A stretch of DNA of 64,000 bases from Phytoseiulus persimilis (Eukaryota; Arthropoda; Arachnida; Mesostigmata; Phytoseiidae), in contig CM075101.1 of assembly GCA_037576195.1 (NCBI GenBank), forward strand, positions 48,918,001-48,982,000. Reading direction: 5' to 3'. The notes beneath the pieces were generated by a model. It saw only the letters and a list, made by a program, of their open reading frames with translations. It had not been told where the DNA came from and searched no databases. Positions 13,535 to 26,800 of this stretch are shown here, piece by piece; within the stretch, counting starts at the first letter, position 1; every line of letters starts with the position of its first letter. The position numbers were made by a program, and so were the translations under genes.

Positions 13535-13595
13535 ATTGGTTCGAGAAGAAGACGAACAACGCTAACAACGTGAACTGTACAGAGTTCTTCTTCAT
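13535..13595 (-). CDS. beat: Beat-like Ig protein, exon 1 (start codon and signal peptide)
   Basis: First coding exon of a beaten-path family protein. Beat proteins are secreted or membrane-anchored proteins with two Ig domains that, in insects, act in axon guidance and synaptic partner recognition by binding Side-family receptors. The exon starts at an ATG (13595-13593) and encodes MKKNSVQFTLLALFVFFSNQ, a basic N-terminus followed by a hydrophobic core, which is a typical signal peptide. It ends with one base of the next codon in front of a consensus donor GTGAGT at 13534. That phase is exactly what the acceptor of the Ig exon 9 kb downstream needs, and the split codon becomes Cys21. Beat proteins usually have a short signal peptide directly before the first Ig strand, as here. 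The link across the long intron is inferred from phase, order and strand; no transcript was seen. Confidence 0.8.
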
Positions 13596-13682
13596 GGCCG
13601 GCGTCACAGAACAACCGATAAAAACGGTACAGATCTGATGACAGTTGATTGATCTTCCGATTGGGGGCTCGGCGGAGGGAGA

Positions 13683-13695
13683 ACTTATAATTTCG
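13683..13695 (-). promoter_or_regulatory. Possible TATA element of the Beat-like gene
   Basis: The minus strand reads AAATTATAAG about 90 bases upstream of the ATG at 13595. Position and sequence would suit a TATA box with a short 5' UTR, but such a motif is common by chance and no initiator was identified with certainty. Confidence 0.2.
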
Positions 13696-16600
13696 TTGCC
13701 GATCGATCGTTCTCCTCGCAATCCCCAACAATAACGGTCACAGTGTTCAACAACGACCAATGGGTTGTCACATGTCACAAAATATGGTTCCGGCGAATGC
13801 GCGGAGCTCCTCTTAGCCGGAGGATATCCCGAGTTGTGATCCGAGCTGGCATGCCATGCCCGAGTGTTGGTAAGCTTACCCTCCTCCCCGGTGTCGGCGT
13901 CGTGTTCCGCTCCGACCCTCGCCTCTGAGGGTCGGTGAGGCCTTCCTCTGAGGCGAGTGTCGCCGAACGTTCCACCTGGGTATGGCAGGGAACACGTTAT
14001 TTCTCGATTGCGTTGCAGCGAGATCAGGATTTGAGGGGATCATAAGCAGAGCTTCCATGACAATAAGCTTAACCTACGACGAGGTTGGACTCTGGCTTCG
14101 ATGGAATGTTAGGGAACTACTTGACAGCAGAGGCTGGGAATCGCAAGACTATCTTCGGCGAGAAACTTCGACGCCGTTATTTCACCGCCGGATATTCGGA
14201 CTCGGTTCAAATAGAAACTTACGTTCAGCGGCTCCTCCTAGAGCATCGGAACAGGAGCATGATGTGCGGGTAACAGATAATTTATTCCAGAAGAATCCTT
14301 GAAAACATGGTGCACAGCCGATAACCAAATTCAATATCATTCGTATTGAAAAAAAAAAAAGAAATCTGGCTAGGCCCGAGCTCAGTTTCCAGGGGACCTT
14401 CAGCCAGCGTTGCGCGTCGATGGACAAACATCAACTTATTGGTTTGGGATCACCAATTCGAGGAATCGGTCGGAAACTCACTTCACGCGAGTGAGATGAG
14501 CTTTTGAGCGTCGGAAAACCTGGATTAGTTGACTCGAGCTCTGTGGGTCAGATGTGGGATTCATCTCTCTCATCCGCCGTCGTGACCACGATTTCAAACT
14601 CCCTTCCCGCCACTGGATCCTGGGAGAAGGGACTACCGGATATGCTCCGAACCACAATTAGGCGGAGTCATTGACCACTGCGGTGTGATTGTTGTTAAAC
14701 ATTATTATCGTTATCTGAGCTCGAGTCGTGTGCCATCTGAGGGAGACTGAATTCCTGGGATAAGTTTGGCACAGGCTTCGATAGAAAGATAGCAGGGCTG
14801 GAAACTCATCCGTCAACTCCAACGCTGCCGCTTTCCGGAGATAGATCACCGTTTAGGTGAGCCAGTGACTCCTTGGGACTGTCCCCGAATATGTGTGAAC
14901 ATGCGTCGAAGCGGCAGCTTTGGATACGGTGTTGGAACCTGAATCCTGTCCTGGTGGACGAAAGTGCCGCTCGACTCTTGGCGGCGTGGAGAACTTGTTC
15001 AGCTCATACTGCGAACGAGGAATCCGTTCGAACTCCCGTACCGAATGTAGAATATGATCTCATCAGCTTCTCATCAAATGTCACTAGATGCAGCTCGTAT
15101 TCCGCGGTGCAGCTCATGAGCACTACGATGATGCAGGAAGTTCTAGCATTTCTCTGCTCTCAAGGTCGGGAAGACGGGTTCCGATTACTCATCAAACTAA
15201 ACCGGAGTGCTGATCAGGCTGAAGCTGCTTCTCGGAGGGAACGTTCTCAATTCACGATACTATGCTGTGCTCCGGAAATAAATCAAGCAGAGCAAGTGCT
15301 CCCCGGTTTCACAGCGATACTCCGTGCTTCGAGCAAGCGCAATGATTCAATACTCAGTGGGTCTCCGAGCCTCGTGCCTGGGAAGGTGCGTTCGCCGTGG
15401 CTGACGACGTGACTCTGTGGGCAGACGTGCGCTATGTGGAAGCAGGTTCTAATAGCAGGTCCTGCCGCAAACAAGAATTCACAACGCACTTCCCAGCCTC
15501 TCAGTTAGTTTGGAGCAGGTAGCGTGGGCTGACTGGACTAACTTCGTTCGCTTCTTTTCCTGGTTTCAAGAGGAGCCCACTTGCTGGCCGTTCGGTAAGT
15601 TCTTAGCACGCTCGTCCATTTCCCTCGTCATGTTCCTTGCTGACTCGATCCGATGCTGGATCCGACAGCGGCTGCTGGTGGCGGTGGGATACTGTGTGGT
15701 GATGGCGCGCAAACGCGAAGAAACCGGATCGCCGTTAGTTGAACTCGGCAGAAGTCGACAGACGGTCAGAGAGAAAATGAACAGAAGCAGTTTCACGGTC
15801 TGATGCTTCCGAGGGAAATTTCCGGTCCTGCCCCGGATCGTTTTTGTGATTTCAGAACCTTCAAACTCTCGTTATGCGGCCCCGAATGTGTCTCCGATGG
15901 AGGCGTCGTAATAAAAGATCACTCGCTCGTATGGATGTAAACCAAAGTCGTTTGTCTCGTTGGTTTTTATCTCCGGATCATGATATTTCCAACGGAAGCC
16001 GCTCCGTAAACACCGATCGCGGCACATTAGATCATGTAAATAGTGAAATAATTGACAGCGCAGCCTATAAAGAAGGTCCCGATATGGCGGCACCACGACA
16101 GTGTTTCGGAACAGCTGGAATCTTTCATGAAGAATAACCGACCCGGAAACCATTGGGCCCAACTGATTTGCACGAGTCGTTCACTCGGGCTGCTCTCCGT
16201 GAATTATTCTTCCTCGAGCAATGGAAATGTGGGTGAAACTCGCAGTCACTGAAACAAACATCTGCACGAATCCTCGGGTTCCGGCGGCACGCCCATGGAA
16301 ATCGCAAGAAAACTATCAGACAGCGGTTCCCAGCAGGGCTGGGCGCCCGAGTACTGACAGATGTCGTCTTGGTAATGGATGTCGGTCATCCCGAAATGAC
16401 TCTCATTCGTTGTCGCCTACGCCTTCAAGCTTCGTTTCAGGTTCAAGGGCGAGTTCGAGCAACGCGGTGTCGAGGAGATAATTAGCGAAAGAACTTTGAC
16501 AAACGTCACGGTTGCGACTCGGGGTCGAAATCCTTGCTTGATTCGGAGAACTGCCATCCATGATCCCTCCTCAATGATATCGTTAGCTGCCGAGTGTGAG

Positions 16601-19600
16601 TCTCTGCGGAAGCGAGACAGTGCACTCAAGCCGATGCCACGCACACCATTCCCTCAACGTTGTCCGGGTAGTCGGCATCGCCTCCTATCTATCCTACCCT
16701 CCTTTGCTATCGGTCACCAATGTTCTCTCGGAAATTCGCTGCTGAAGAGATGGTGCCTGGGCGGTCTATTCTATTGCCGGGCAAACAGTCAGCAAAGCCT
16801 GGGCCGAAAGCAAACTATTCCCTTGGAGCCGTTCGGGACTTGGACTGGACTCGATTTAGCTTCCGGTATCTCCAAACACCAACTTTTCTGGAAAGGCATT
16901 CGAACGGAAGAGGAAAACTCAGAAGCGAACAGCACTGGAAAGCGGAGCCGGAGGAACCCAGGAATGGATAATAGTTTTCAAAACCATAACATCAGCATAT
17001 ATAGCTGACTGAGTCTTCGATAAGGGCGTCCGCAGAGAGCCATGCAAGTGCACTCCGGGGAATTTCAAGTGAATTCTTCCACGACGCTCGCTTCGGGGCG
17101 TGGGGCTGGGAGAGACCTTGCGGGGGGAGGAGGACAGAGAGAGCGAAAACGAATTGCAGCTTCAAAATAGGAAAGCATTAGGGAAAGACCAAATACAACA
17201 ACCAAAGGTTGGCCTGAACTCGGCTCCCTCGAGGAGAAACTCTGAAGTCGTTGCTATTCGACAGCGATGCGCTCCTGCGTGCGGCTCATGCGAACCGACC
17301 GTTTGACCGAACGGCCAACTCGAAAAGCCGAAGGAGAGGAAACCCTTGGAGACGAGTGGTTTCACCGAGTAGCAGGAGAACTCATTGACAACGTCGGGAA
17401 ACCCACGGAGCCGGACACTGACAGACTGACAACTTTGGATTCAACGCTCGTATATATCTGCTCGTCAAGAGGTCCTTGCGGCATTTGATTCAAAAGTTTT
17501 ACGAAAGTTGCCAGTCACCGAGCATGAGCGAACACAACCGTCCCGAAAACAAGGTTTCGTTCTCGAGAGTCAGTCCGAATTGCTCGGTCGCGCCAGAACG
17601 AAAGGAAACGATGCAACTCCGTTGACATCAACAGAACTGGCAACGTCATGGAATGGCGTTGTCACAAAGTTCTTTGTTGTATCGGGGACGACGACTTTTC
17701 AAGGTCATTGAATCCTTGAACGCAGGACGGGCGAGATTCATGATGAGAAGCGTGACGAGGGAAAGAGCTCCACATTCGTGCCGCGGAAGAAGGACTTGAT
17801 CATCCCCCGTCAAGCGAGGTTTGAGACTTGAGTCCGGGAGTTCTGACATCGATCATGAACCTGCGGAGCAAACAACATTTGCCAGCTCTACCTTGATTCC
17901 ATGAGCGAGCGTATCGAGCAGGAATAAAGTGTCTAAGACGAAGGATCCTCCAAGCTCCGTTGGCCCCGCAATGCTCTATTTTTTGGATTGACGTTCTATA
18001 CCGAAGAGCCTGTTTTCTAGTTTTTAGCCCTGAGAAGGGCCTGTCTTCTCGGTTGATGCTCGGCAGGGGCATGAACCTCATTTATTCTTCGAGTATTTTG
18101 CGCCCGTAGGAATCTGTCGATAGACTTGAGTGTTGGGGGATGTTTCACGCCGAACTCCTGCTGGAGCCCTCTGTGAGCGGCATCGGAGGCGCTCTTGGGT
18201 TCTAGCTCCCGTTTCGAGTGTTCGCTGGTCAAGCGACCACTTGGAACTACGGCCTCGAGCGAGCAACATGGCGGTCCTCGAAGTGGTTCATAACTGGCAT
18301 GAGTTCCGGTGGCAGAACCGGCGCGAGCTCTTTCATATTGCCGTCGATAGCGGCTGGGGCACGAAAGCGAGCGCGGGTATCGCCGACAGCGCCGGAATCG
18401 TTGTCTCAACGAGTGAGCGGCCTACAGCGACAGTTAGTTTCCATATCCTTATCCAGCTGAAATAAACACCCCTTCATTTTGGCGGGAGGGGAGGTCACGT
18501 CGGAAGCGTTGATCTATCCAAGCTCGAAATCAACGGATACTCGAATCGGTTGAAGGAAGGCAACTTTTTGCGTGAAAGTTGCAGCATGCGACTGTGAGTG
18601 ACTTCCTGCTCGTCCGGTAGAAGAGCTTAGCAGACCGGAATGACGGGTCCCGAGCGCTCAGCATAGATGGCACATACTTGATCGAACAACTATGTCGCCA
18701 GACTGGAACTACTGTCGACACAAATCCTCTGTACATGACCCGACTCCGCGTCGGAATATGAAGATCCGTTTCTCGTCACAGTGTAACGAGTCGCAGATGA
18801 GATAGTTTTCAAACTTGCTCTCTCCGAGCTCATAAACTGAGTAATTAGGAGGAACAAGTACCAACCACCTTCAGTGAGTGGGTACTGAAGGTGCGCTCAT
18901 GCGGGTTTTGCGGACCCTTTGAACGATCTCTTTCTAAGCTCCCTGGACAGGCAGTCCCATTCGAGCGGCTGTGGAGGTTCCCGTTCGAGGTGGCTGATCA
19001 ACTGGGCGAGTTTCGCCCCCCCTGCCTGAGTCCCTCCAGAGCGACTTCCCTGCACATTCACTTTGTCGGCAACGTCGATGCTCGCTGCGTTTGTCGTCTC
19101 TGTGTGTTCCGCCCAGTTCAACCTTTCCCTTGCGCTCATTCAGAGAGTGGCAACTTCGGAACACAAGAGGACAGAATGACTTTCGTCGCCGTTCGGAGGA
19201 CACTTCATATTTACCCTGAAGCAATTTGCATTGTGACGCTCTCCGTACTGGAAACTAAATAGCGCTGTCCCGATCGAGAACCTCATATTCACAGCAAATG
19301 CTGCATGGAAGTCGAATTTCATTCCGGGAGATAAGCTATAAAGTCAACCTCATCGACTACGTTCATCGCCTCCACCAGAATTTCTCCTCGAATAACGATC
19401 AAGTATCTCGATGACCTATCTGCAACGGATCGCGATTCCCGCACACGGCGGAGAAGAGAGAGGCTACATGCCAGAAGGTATCTCACGCAGTGATTCGGCC
19501 GGGAGGAGCAGAGCAACCGCCGGGTGTAGCTCTCAGCGAGAGGGACGGCGCCGGCGTTTTCATTCACGACGTCGTTATCAACGATTCTTTCGAACGTGGA

Positions 19601-22600
19601 TCCGATCTCTGCGAGAAATGCCGTCAACTGTGAAGTGACTCGAAGTTGACGTTTAGCGCCTGTGGACATCGATCAATTGATGAGCAGACAGGGAGTTCAA
19701 AGCTCGCCCGGGAGACTCCCTTCGTCGCGCGACCCATTCAGCTGATGACCGAACGCTTTCCTATTTTGAATGAGAACGTAGCCAAACGATACTTCCTCAT
19801 TTCGCTTCCTTAGTTTACGATTCGGTCAACGTCCTTGAACCCAGCTTCGTCAACCGATGTTTGACAGAACAAACCGAGTGGCGTCCAGGGTAAGTTATCC
19901 TGAACGTCCGTTTCCCTCGATGGCATGGATTTCACTTCTCGAGTGATTTCCTGCTCTCTGTGCCAGATCTGCGTCGGAATGGCCGCGGCGAGCCACCCCG
20001 CTGCGCTACCAAAAGGGGTAGCTGGAAAGTTCGTGAGCAGAACCGTCTCATCCAACACATTCTTCGGTGTCGGAGTTCTCGCCCTGCGACCTCCTTCGGT
20101 TGAGCTCGACGCTGGAAACCAAGCTACTCGTGAATTTGCATCCTGACCGGTTATTGGACCTCGTCGATAAATGAACAATGCGAGTCGTCTTTCGGCTGCA
20201 CCCCATGCTAGGGCATCAGGGATTATTTCCGGAAATCGTCCCCGATCGGAATAAGTGTTCGTCTAAGCAGACACTAGAGCGCTTATTGTGGACCTCTCAG
20301 GATTACTCACATTGGAAATCGTCTTAGAACACCCAATTGGAACGGCCTCAGGTGAAAATCGTCTTCCTTCCGCGACTCTATCGACAAGAAATCACGTTAG
20401 CATGCTTTCTGGGTGTCCCAAACGCCAGATGTCAAGACATCATTCCATATTCGGTTTCGCTTCTCTGGATAAATGAATGGATCAGCTCTGGTGGTTATTA
20501 GGAATCGTTCAACGATCTATTTATCCACAGTTCCAACCACACAACGCCTGCTTCGACGCGATAGTTCCTTCCGCTTGCTGCAGCTCCTTGACATAGACCT
20601 GTCTGAACTATCTTCATGAATTGGCGTCATGGAGTCTGGAAGCTTCGTCGACATTAGCAGCACAGCAATGGTGAAGTGGGAACCTCTTCAGGAGCAGTCG
20701 GCTTTGCGCAGGAATTGAACTAGCCACCTGCCGCTCGAGACTGTGTGACGCAGATCCATACGGCCATGGGGTTCAGAACCGGTGAAGAAGGATCGAAGCG
20801 TTTACCCAGACTCGTGTCGGTAATGAGCTCCAGTTTGAAATAGATTCCGTCGAGGAGGAGCACAGCCCTGTTTTGCCCCAAACTTCATCGCCACAGGACA
20901 CGCTCCTTGAAAGACATGTGTATGGTTCACGTATTCCCAATGTCTAATAATTGCTCGCCCCCGAATTTATTTTCTCGGGAGCAAGCCTCACAAAGATTTG
21001 AACTGTACGTCATTTCTTCTAGGCAAGCCATAGACTCCAATTTCCTGGAAGCGATGAAATCGAGGCTCTATCTACGATGTAGTAATTAAGACTGGTGTGG
21101 CTCAGCCGACAAAGACTGAGGAAACAGGCGCTTTGAATCTTCCCTCCCCGCTTCCTACGTCGAGTCGCGTTACATCCAGGTGACAGTTGAATAGATCTGC
21201 TGACATGGCCTTTCACCGCATGGGTCGGAACACAAAGCCTGTCGAGTTTCTGCATGCAGAAGGTTGCGCTGAGGCTTGCACAGGCCGGGCGGCAGGCAGA
21301 ACGCTTTCAACCCGTCCAACGGCTGCCGTCCGGAGGGGGAACACAGTTAGTAGGTCTAGCCGAGTAAGTGACGGTGGCAAGTCATTCATGGCCGGGAATC
21401 AGAACACGGCACACCGGCTTGCTGTGCTTCTGTCGCAGTGAACCAAAACTAATCCTAGTGTCCCGTGACAACGACACGAGCTGCACGAAACAATGATTCA
21501 ACATACTCCTCGACCCCATCAGTGACGAACTTCTGCGTCTCACAGGGACGTAGTTGACACAGTGTTGGAAAGTGTTCATATTCTGACACTCCACTGATTC
21601 TCATGCTGGAACGAGACGATTCCCAGACGGAATCCCACGATCTGAGGTTTTGAGGCGAACGCACGGAAGCGGAACGTTTTCGTCTCGAGTTGCTGTCGGA
21701 ATTTCTACCTCAAGCCGTTTGATAGGGAAACGTGAAACGGGAATCAAGGTTTGAGTTGTTTTCCTCAGGAACCTGAAGACAGGATGCAAGCAGTATCCCC
21801 ATCGTGCCAGGGTGAAGAGCCTCGAAACCCAATAGATGGCAAACACTGTCCAAGACGCGAGGACAACTCCGTGGAACGATGCTCTCGGGAACGCAGTCAA
21901 CCGGCAGAAGAGGTCTCTTGCTTTCGCTAGTCTTCCAGGGATGGCAACTGGTGCTGCAGTGGAGTTTCGCAACTAAGTTCACAAAGACTTCGGTGGGAGC
22001 GAACGATGTTCTCAAGATGAAGTCATTCTCCTGTTGCCTCTGATAACTTGTCGGAATCGCCCCAAGCTCCCGCAAGCTTTCACTCTGACAGCTGCTTGGA
22101 GCTCAAGCGGCAATGAACAAACGCTAAGGGTCCTCCTGCAAGAGTGCAGGCATGCGTGCAAGCATGCCGGCTCTCAATTCTGCTTCTATTCAGAGCCTGG
22201 AGAGGAGCGAACTCGCATGTACTGAAGAGAAACCTAACTAGAATCGGGGTTCCCGCTTCCTCCCTGCCATTCCGCTTTCTTGGTCGCAGACTGGCCCGCG
22301 TCATGAGCCCCCCTCGCTCTTAGTTCGCCTCCCATGCGGGCTCGCTCCTCCCGTTCCGCTTTGCTCAGGTTGCGTTCTCAGGAGTAACCGTCAGAAGCCT
22401 TTTACTCACTGGTTACGACAATCCGCGACGTTTCGCGTCTACCCTCTTTTGTATTCCTCTCCGCTTGCCTTTTTTTCCGTCGTCATCTTTATCCCATGCC
22501 TTCGTTGAACTTCTCGCTTCGTTCCATCGCTCGCAACTAGTCTGAGGCCTCTTCCATCGCGTACCCTTGTCCTTCTCTCGTACAGAGCCATCCCACAAAG

Positions 22601-22849
22601 CTTCTCCTCGTCTCTGACCCCTCCCCCCACCAAATTTTCCCCTCGCCTTCTCCGCGTTCCCTCTCCCCCCTGGCTCGATTGTTCAAACTCCACTGACGGT
22701 CCAATCAGTCGTATGCGAATCGAGTACGTCTCGACTTCGTCCAAGCGAAGGCCACGCGAGTGAGGAAGGGCGAGAGGAAGCGACGCACTCGTTCAGAATA
22801 CACAACGAGCGTCCGGCTTGGTAAATGGTTGTTTCTCGGCAAGCCGAAG

Positions 22850-23835
22850 AAACAACACGAACGACTCGTCCGCAAGACTCGAGAATTCCCCCCACCCCTG
22901 TACCGTGTTGAACATCTGGAACGATTTATTTCGTGAATCGCTCGGAGGAACGAATCGTTGCTGCCTCACAGCATTGCGACAACTCTCTGCAGCCACCCAA
23001 GGCTTTCGCTGAACTCTGCTCCATTCCAAGCTCAAATATTTCTGACCCACTTTTCGAATCAGCAGCTCACAGACCTCGGCATGAGACTCATGACTTCTGC
23101 CAAGAGCGTCGCTCATGCCGCGGAACTCGGTTCTAAGTTTCTCAGGAGTCACCCCCGAATCTGTTCTCGTTCAAAGCCCCGTTGCACCGTTCCACCTGGG
23201 TTTGATGTCCCGCTGATAGGCAACTCTGCGAATCGATATCGTGCGATGTTCCAATCATCGATCCGCATCATAATGACTCAGCTTCATGACCGCGCCGTCA
23301 AATCCACTGATGTTGACACTGTGCACGTCGTAGCGGCATATGTCTCTGTCATAGAAATAATAAACTGATATTGACCGAGCTGCGTGAGGCGACCGCCCCA
23401 CCTGTCTCATTTTTCAATGACCAGCGTCAAAACGACGACCCCCCCCCCCCCTCCCGTGAGACATGGGCCTTCGGTCGTACTCGGACCGAGGCTCCGGTCT
23501 TTTGATACGATGAACGAGTAGTTCCCCGCTGACATCAGGCGTGCAGGAACCGAGGCATCAGGGAACTTATACCATTCACGAGCTTCAGGACCTTCGAGGA
23601 AAATTTTCAATTGTATCGTTTTCTCTTCCCGGTCGAGGAGTCGATGCAAATGATGTTCGTTCAACAGGGAGAAGCACTGTATCTATCTTGAGGTGAGCTG
23701 CGAAGTCATCAACGATAGTCACACGGAGCTTGGGCCACGGGTCCACTCGGCTGGGCTCGGTGCCGTCCTCGCACAAATGCATCCATTATTCACTGCACGA
23801 CGCACGAAACAAACGCCACGAAGGAGGGGGACATG
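22850..23835 (-). pseudogene. Possible decayed coding tract, family unknown
   Basis: On the minus strand a run of short reading-frame segments follows one after another with protein-like composition, each ending where the next begins in another frame. In order: a short hydrophobic start near 23834 (MSPSFVAFVSCVV), a segment containing PWPKLRVTIVDDFAAHLKID, one containing LKIFLEGPEAREWYKFPD, one containing RDICRYDVHSVNISGFDGA, one containing ARYRFAELPISGTS, and one containing VTPEKLRTEFRGMSDALG that stays open to about 22793. This pattern would fit an old gene or mobile-element frame broken by small indels. I do not recognise the family, and some of these stretches could be chance. Confidence 0.22.
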
Positions 23836-26800
23836 ATTCGCTCTGACGTATCCCAGCATCTTTTCGCCGCCAACACACGACTCCTCCAGACCCTCCCTTC
23901 CGTATCCGTTTCCAGCTTGTCGCGCCACTCTCTTGGCGGAGACTCGATTGTTTTCTTGCTGACAGCACGTTCGACGACGAGAGGTGCCGCTCCCAGTATC
24001 CCGCTGAACAACAGGCAAGGCTTCTCCCGCATCTCTCACGCACGAATCCTCAGGAGTTCTTCTTTCACGTGCCTAGCTCGCCGGAGGGTTCTGTGTCACG
24101 GACTCCTATCCTCGTTGTTAAACCCGCTCCAAAAGCTCGGGCAGTCTCCGGAACCATGTTTTCCGAACTTCGACCAGAGAACTGGCCCCGGGCAGGAAGT
24201 ACGCCGCGCTATTCGTCTGTGGTTTCGGACACAGCTTAGCGAGGGGTGTTGATCGCAGTATTTATTCAATATAGAAAACCCCCAGTGGCTTCCCGACCCG
24301 ACGATGGAGATTCAATGAACGGCTGGCGGCTCGCGAGCGATCTCCATGATTGAGTATCTGTCCGAGACTCAACTGGTCACGACAAAGGTGGAGCGAGCCC
24401 CGCGTTCGTTTTTTTTTTCGCCTCTTTCCTCGTCTCCCACGCAAACATTCGCTCCAGGGAGGAGTTGCTCCCTGCGCTCCTCAGGGGGTATGTGGAGGAG
24501 CGAATATGGGTGAAGTACACGAGTCTGGTGAATTCTCCTAGCGGAGCGATGGAAAAGACGAGAAACTCACTGTTTCCGACGAACGCTTCCACACTACCTG
24601 GAGCGGACATTAAATGGACGGACTCATGCCCTTCCAGAAGACAGCATCCGAGTTATGCGGAACTTCCAGCCGACGCGGAAATTAACTCGCCAACGAGGTC
24701 CGTCGATCGTCGTCCGAAACGAGGCAACTGCTCCCGTTACGCATGGCGTGACCTTCCTGTGTGTTTCTGAGTTTTTCACATGAATGGGTCCCGGAATAAA
24801 TTAGAGCTCAGAGCGAAGTTCGATATTCCGACTAGGGCCGCGGTCCCCGGCTCCCTTATGGCGACGTTAATCGAATTACGCGACGCAAGTAGTCAGCCGG
24901 TCGGAGCAGAAAAGAGCGGCGCCGTGAGAGGATTCGTCCGAGTTGATGGAGAGAGCCTCCAAACGAGCTGTCTCGCCATCCTGCGCAAATCGCAGCAGGT
25001 TCAAAGGAACTTCGGAATCAAAGCCCGGGATATGGAAACAAACTGTCCCCGCCCCGCCTTGCTCCCGTCGATCCGGGACGAAATGAAAAAGTTCTCGGGA
25101 TCGCTCATCCACAAGATTTCCCGATCGCTCGAGAACGTTCCAACCGGTTCGAACAAAGCAGCACCTGCAGCATTCCCAACTTGAACATTCACGGGTATAC
25201 TTTCGAGCCACCGATTGGGCGAACGAACAAACAAACAGGGATTGAGAAAATTCAGGCGAGAGTGCTCGCCCAGACACCCACACAAACACACCAGCAAAAG
25301 GCTTCTCCGAGATCGTCTCTCGAGGAGCAATTTAATCCATGGCGTGATTGCTCGCTCGAAGTTTGGGTTCTCCAGCGCGAAAACGAGAGTCGATAATGGC
25401 GATTCTTTCGGCAGCCTTGATTTGAATAATGAGCATCTGCGAATTTCCGAATTAGACTGCGCGAGAACAGATCCCAACGACTCCCCCGGCCGCGCGCCGC
25501 CGCCGACGGCGGCAACTCGCACCAGCCGTCGGCTTGTTGGAAATGGCAACAGCGATCAATCGATCTCATCGTACCCGCCGCCCAGGCAGCCTCAGGAGGC
25601 GTCTGAGTCTTTCGTCGCAAAACCCACCTCAGATTGTCGAGAAATGTTCTACGTGATGATCCAGGCTGAACGAAGTCGAGCAGCAGGTTGACAGATGTTC
25701 GAAGCCATGCTGCAGAGGGAACACCGAACTATTTTTACGCCGCCTCTACGTGTTTCGCAATCGTTTTCTGGTTGCGCGCGTCTCAACATGGTTTGAAGCA
25801 ATCCGATCATGTGACGTAGTTTTTTCGGACCTATCGACTCATTGATTCCCGTCTTGAATTTTTAAGGAACCTTGCCGGTCAATGTTCTGCCATCGGATCT
25901 CGATTGAGACGAGTTCCAAGAATTATCCGAAACGAAAAGTCTCTCCATCTCTGACAAGCTGCCTCGAACCAATATTTCGATACTACGGGAATCGGAGCCG
26001 CGAGAGCGTTTCTCGCAGCGATCACTTCCTTGGCTATTTCTGGCGAACAAACAAAAAAAATACTTCCGCTTCATATACGCTCCTTTTGATTCAACCTTCG
26101 AGTTCTCAACTCACAGAACTGATGGTGGTGATAGTCATCGCTGGGTACAATATTCGATCATACGATTTCAGCACCCGAAGAACGCTCGGTGAAATCGCGA
26201 GATCTCTAGCGTGGTCTGAAACCCTTCTCCGTTTTATCTGAATCACGGAAGCCGAGTGTGTTCCAGGATATCCAAAACACTGAAGATGGGAGTTTCTCGA
26301 GCTCGAATCCGCGGAAACTTGTGTTCGCATCGATCGCAATCCATTCTGGGCGTAGCTCAGAAAAATCGTTGGATATTGGGTTCGAAATTCATCGCGGTTC
26401 TCGCTTTCGCTTGGTCGACTCATGAGAACTCGCAAAATGAGCGAGGCAGTCTAAGGCAGTACGGATGCGACTCACGACATGACCCTTTCGACAGGGTCCC
26501 GAAGATCCGGTGGTACCGTAACGGGGCTCCAGCCAAACCTCAGTCAAATGTTCAGTCGTAGTTTTATAGCATGGATTGTATTTCAGGATCTTGAAGAGTC
26601 GTGGATCAGCACCTCCGATGAAACGATTCGGTATTGAGTGCTGGTGCGCTCTGAGGAAAAACGAGAAATGCGGCTGGTACAGCCCCGGGCTTGAGAAATG
26701 TTTGACCTGTCCCCATTATCGAAACCCGGATCGGCTCGCGTGGACGATGAGCGCACAATCGAAGGCTGGAAAATCCGGAAGACGTGATCCACTGAGATTT

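Noticed and set aside
15566..15796. Small secreted peptide (KLLLFIFSLTVCRLL start)
   Set aside because: The frame begins at GTG with no ATG upstream in frame, so the apparent signal peptide has no start codon.
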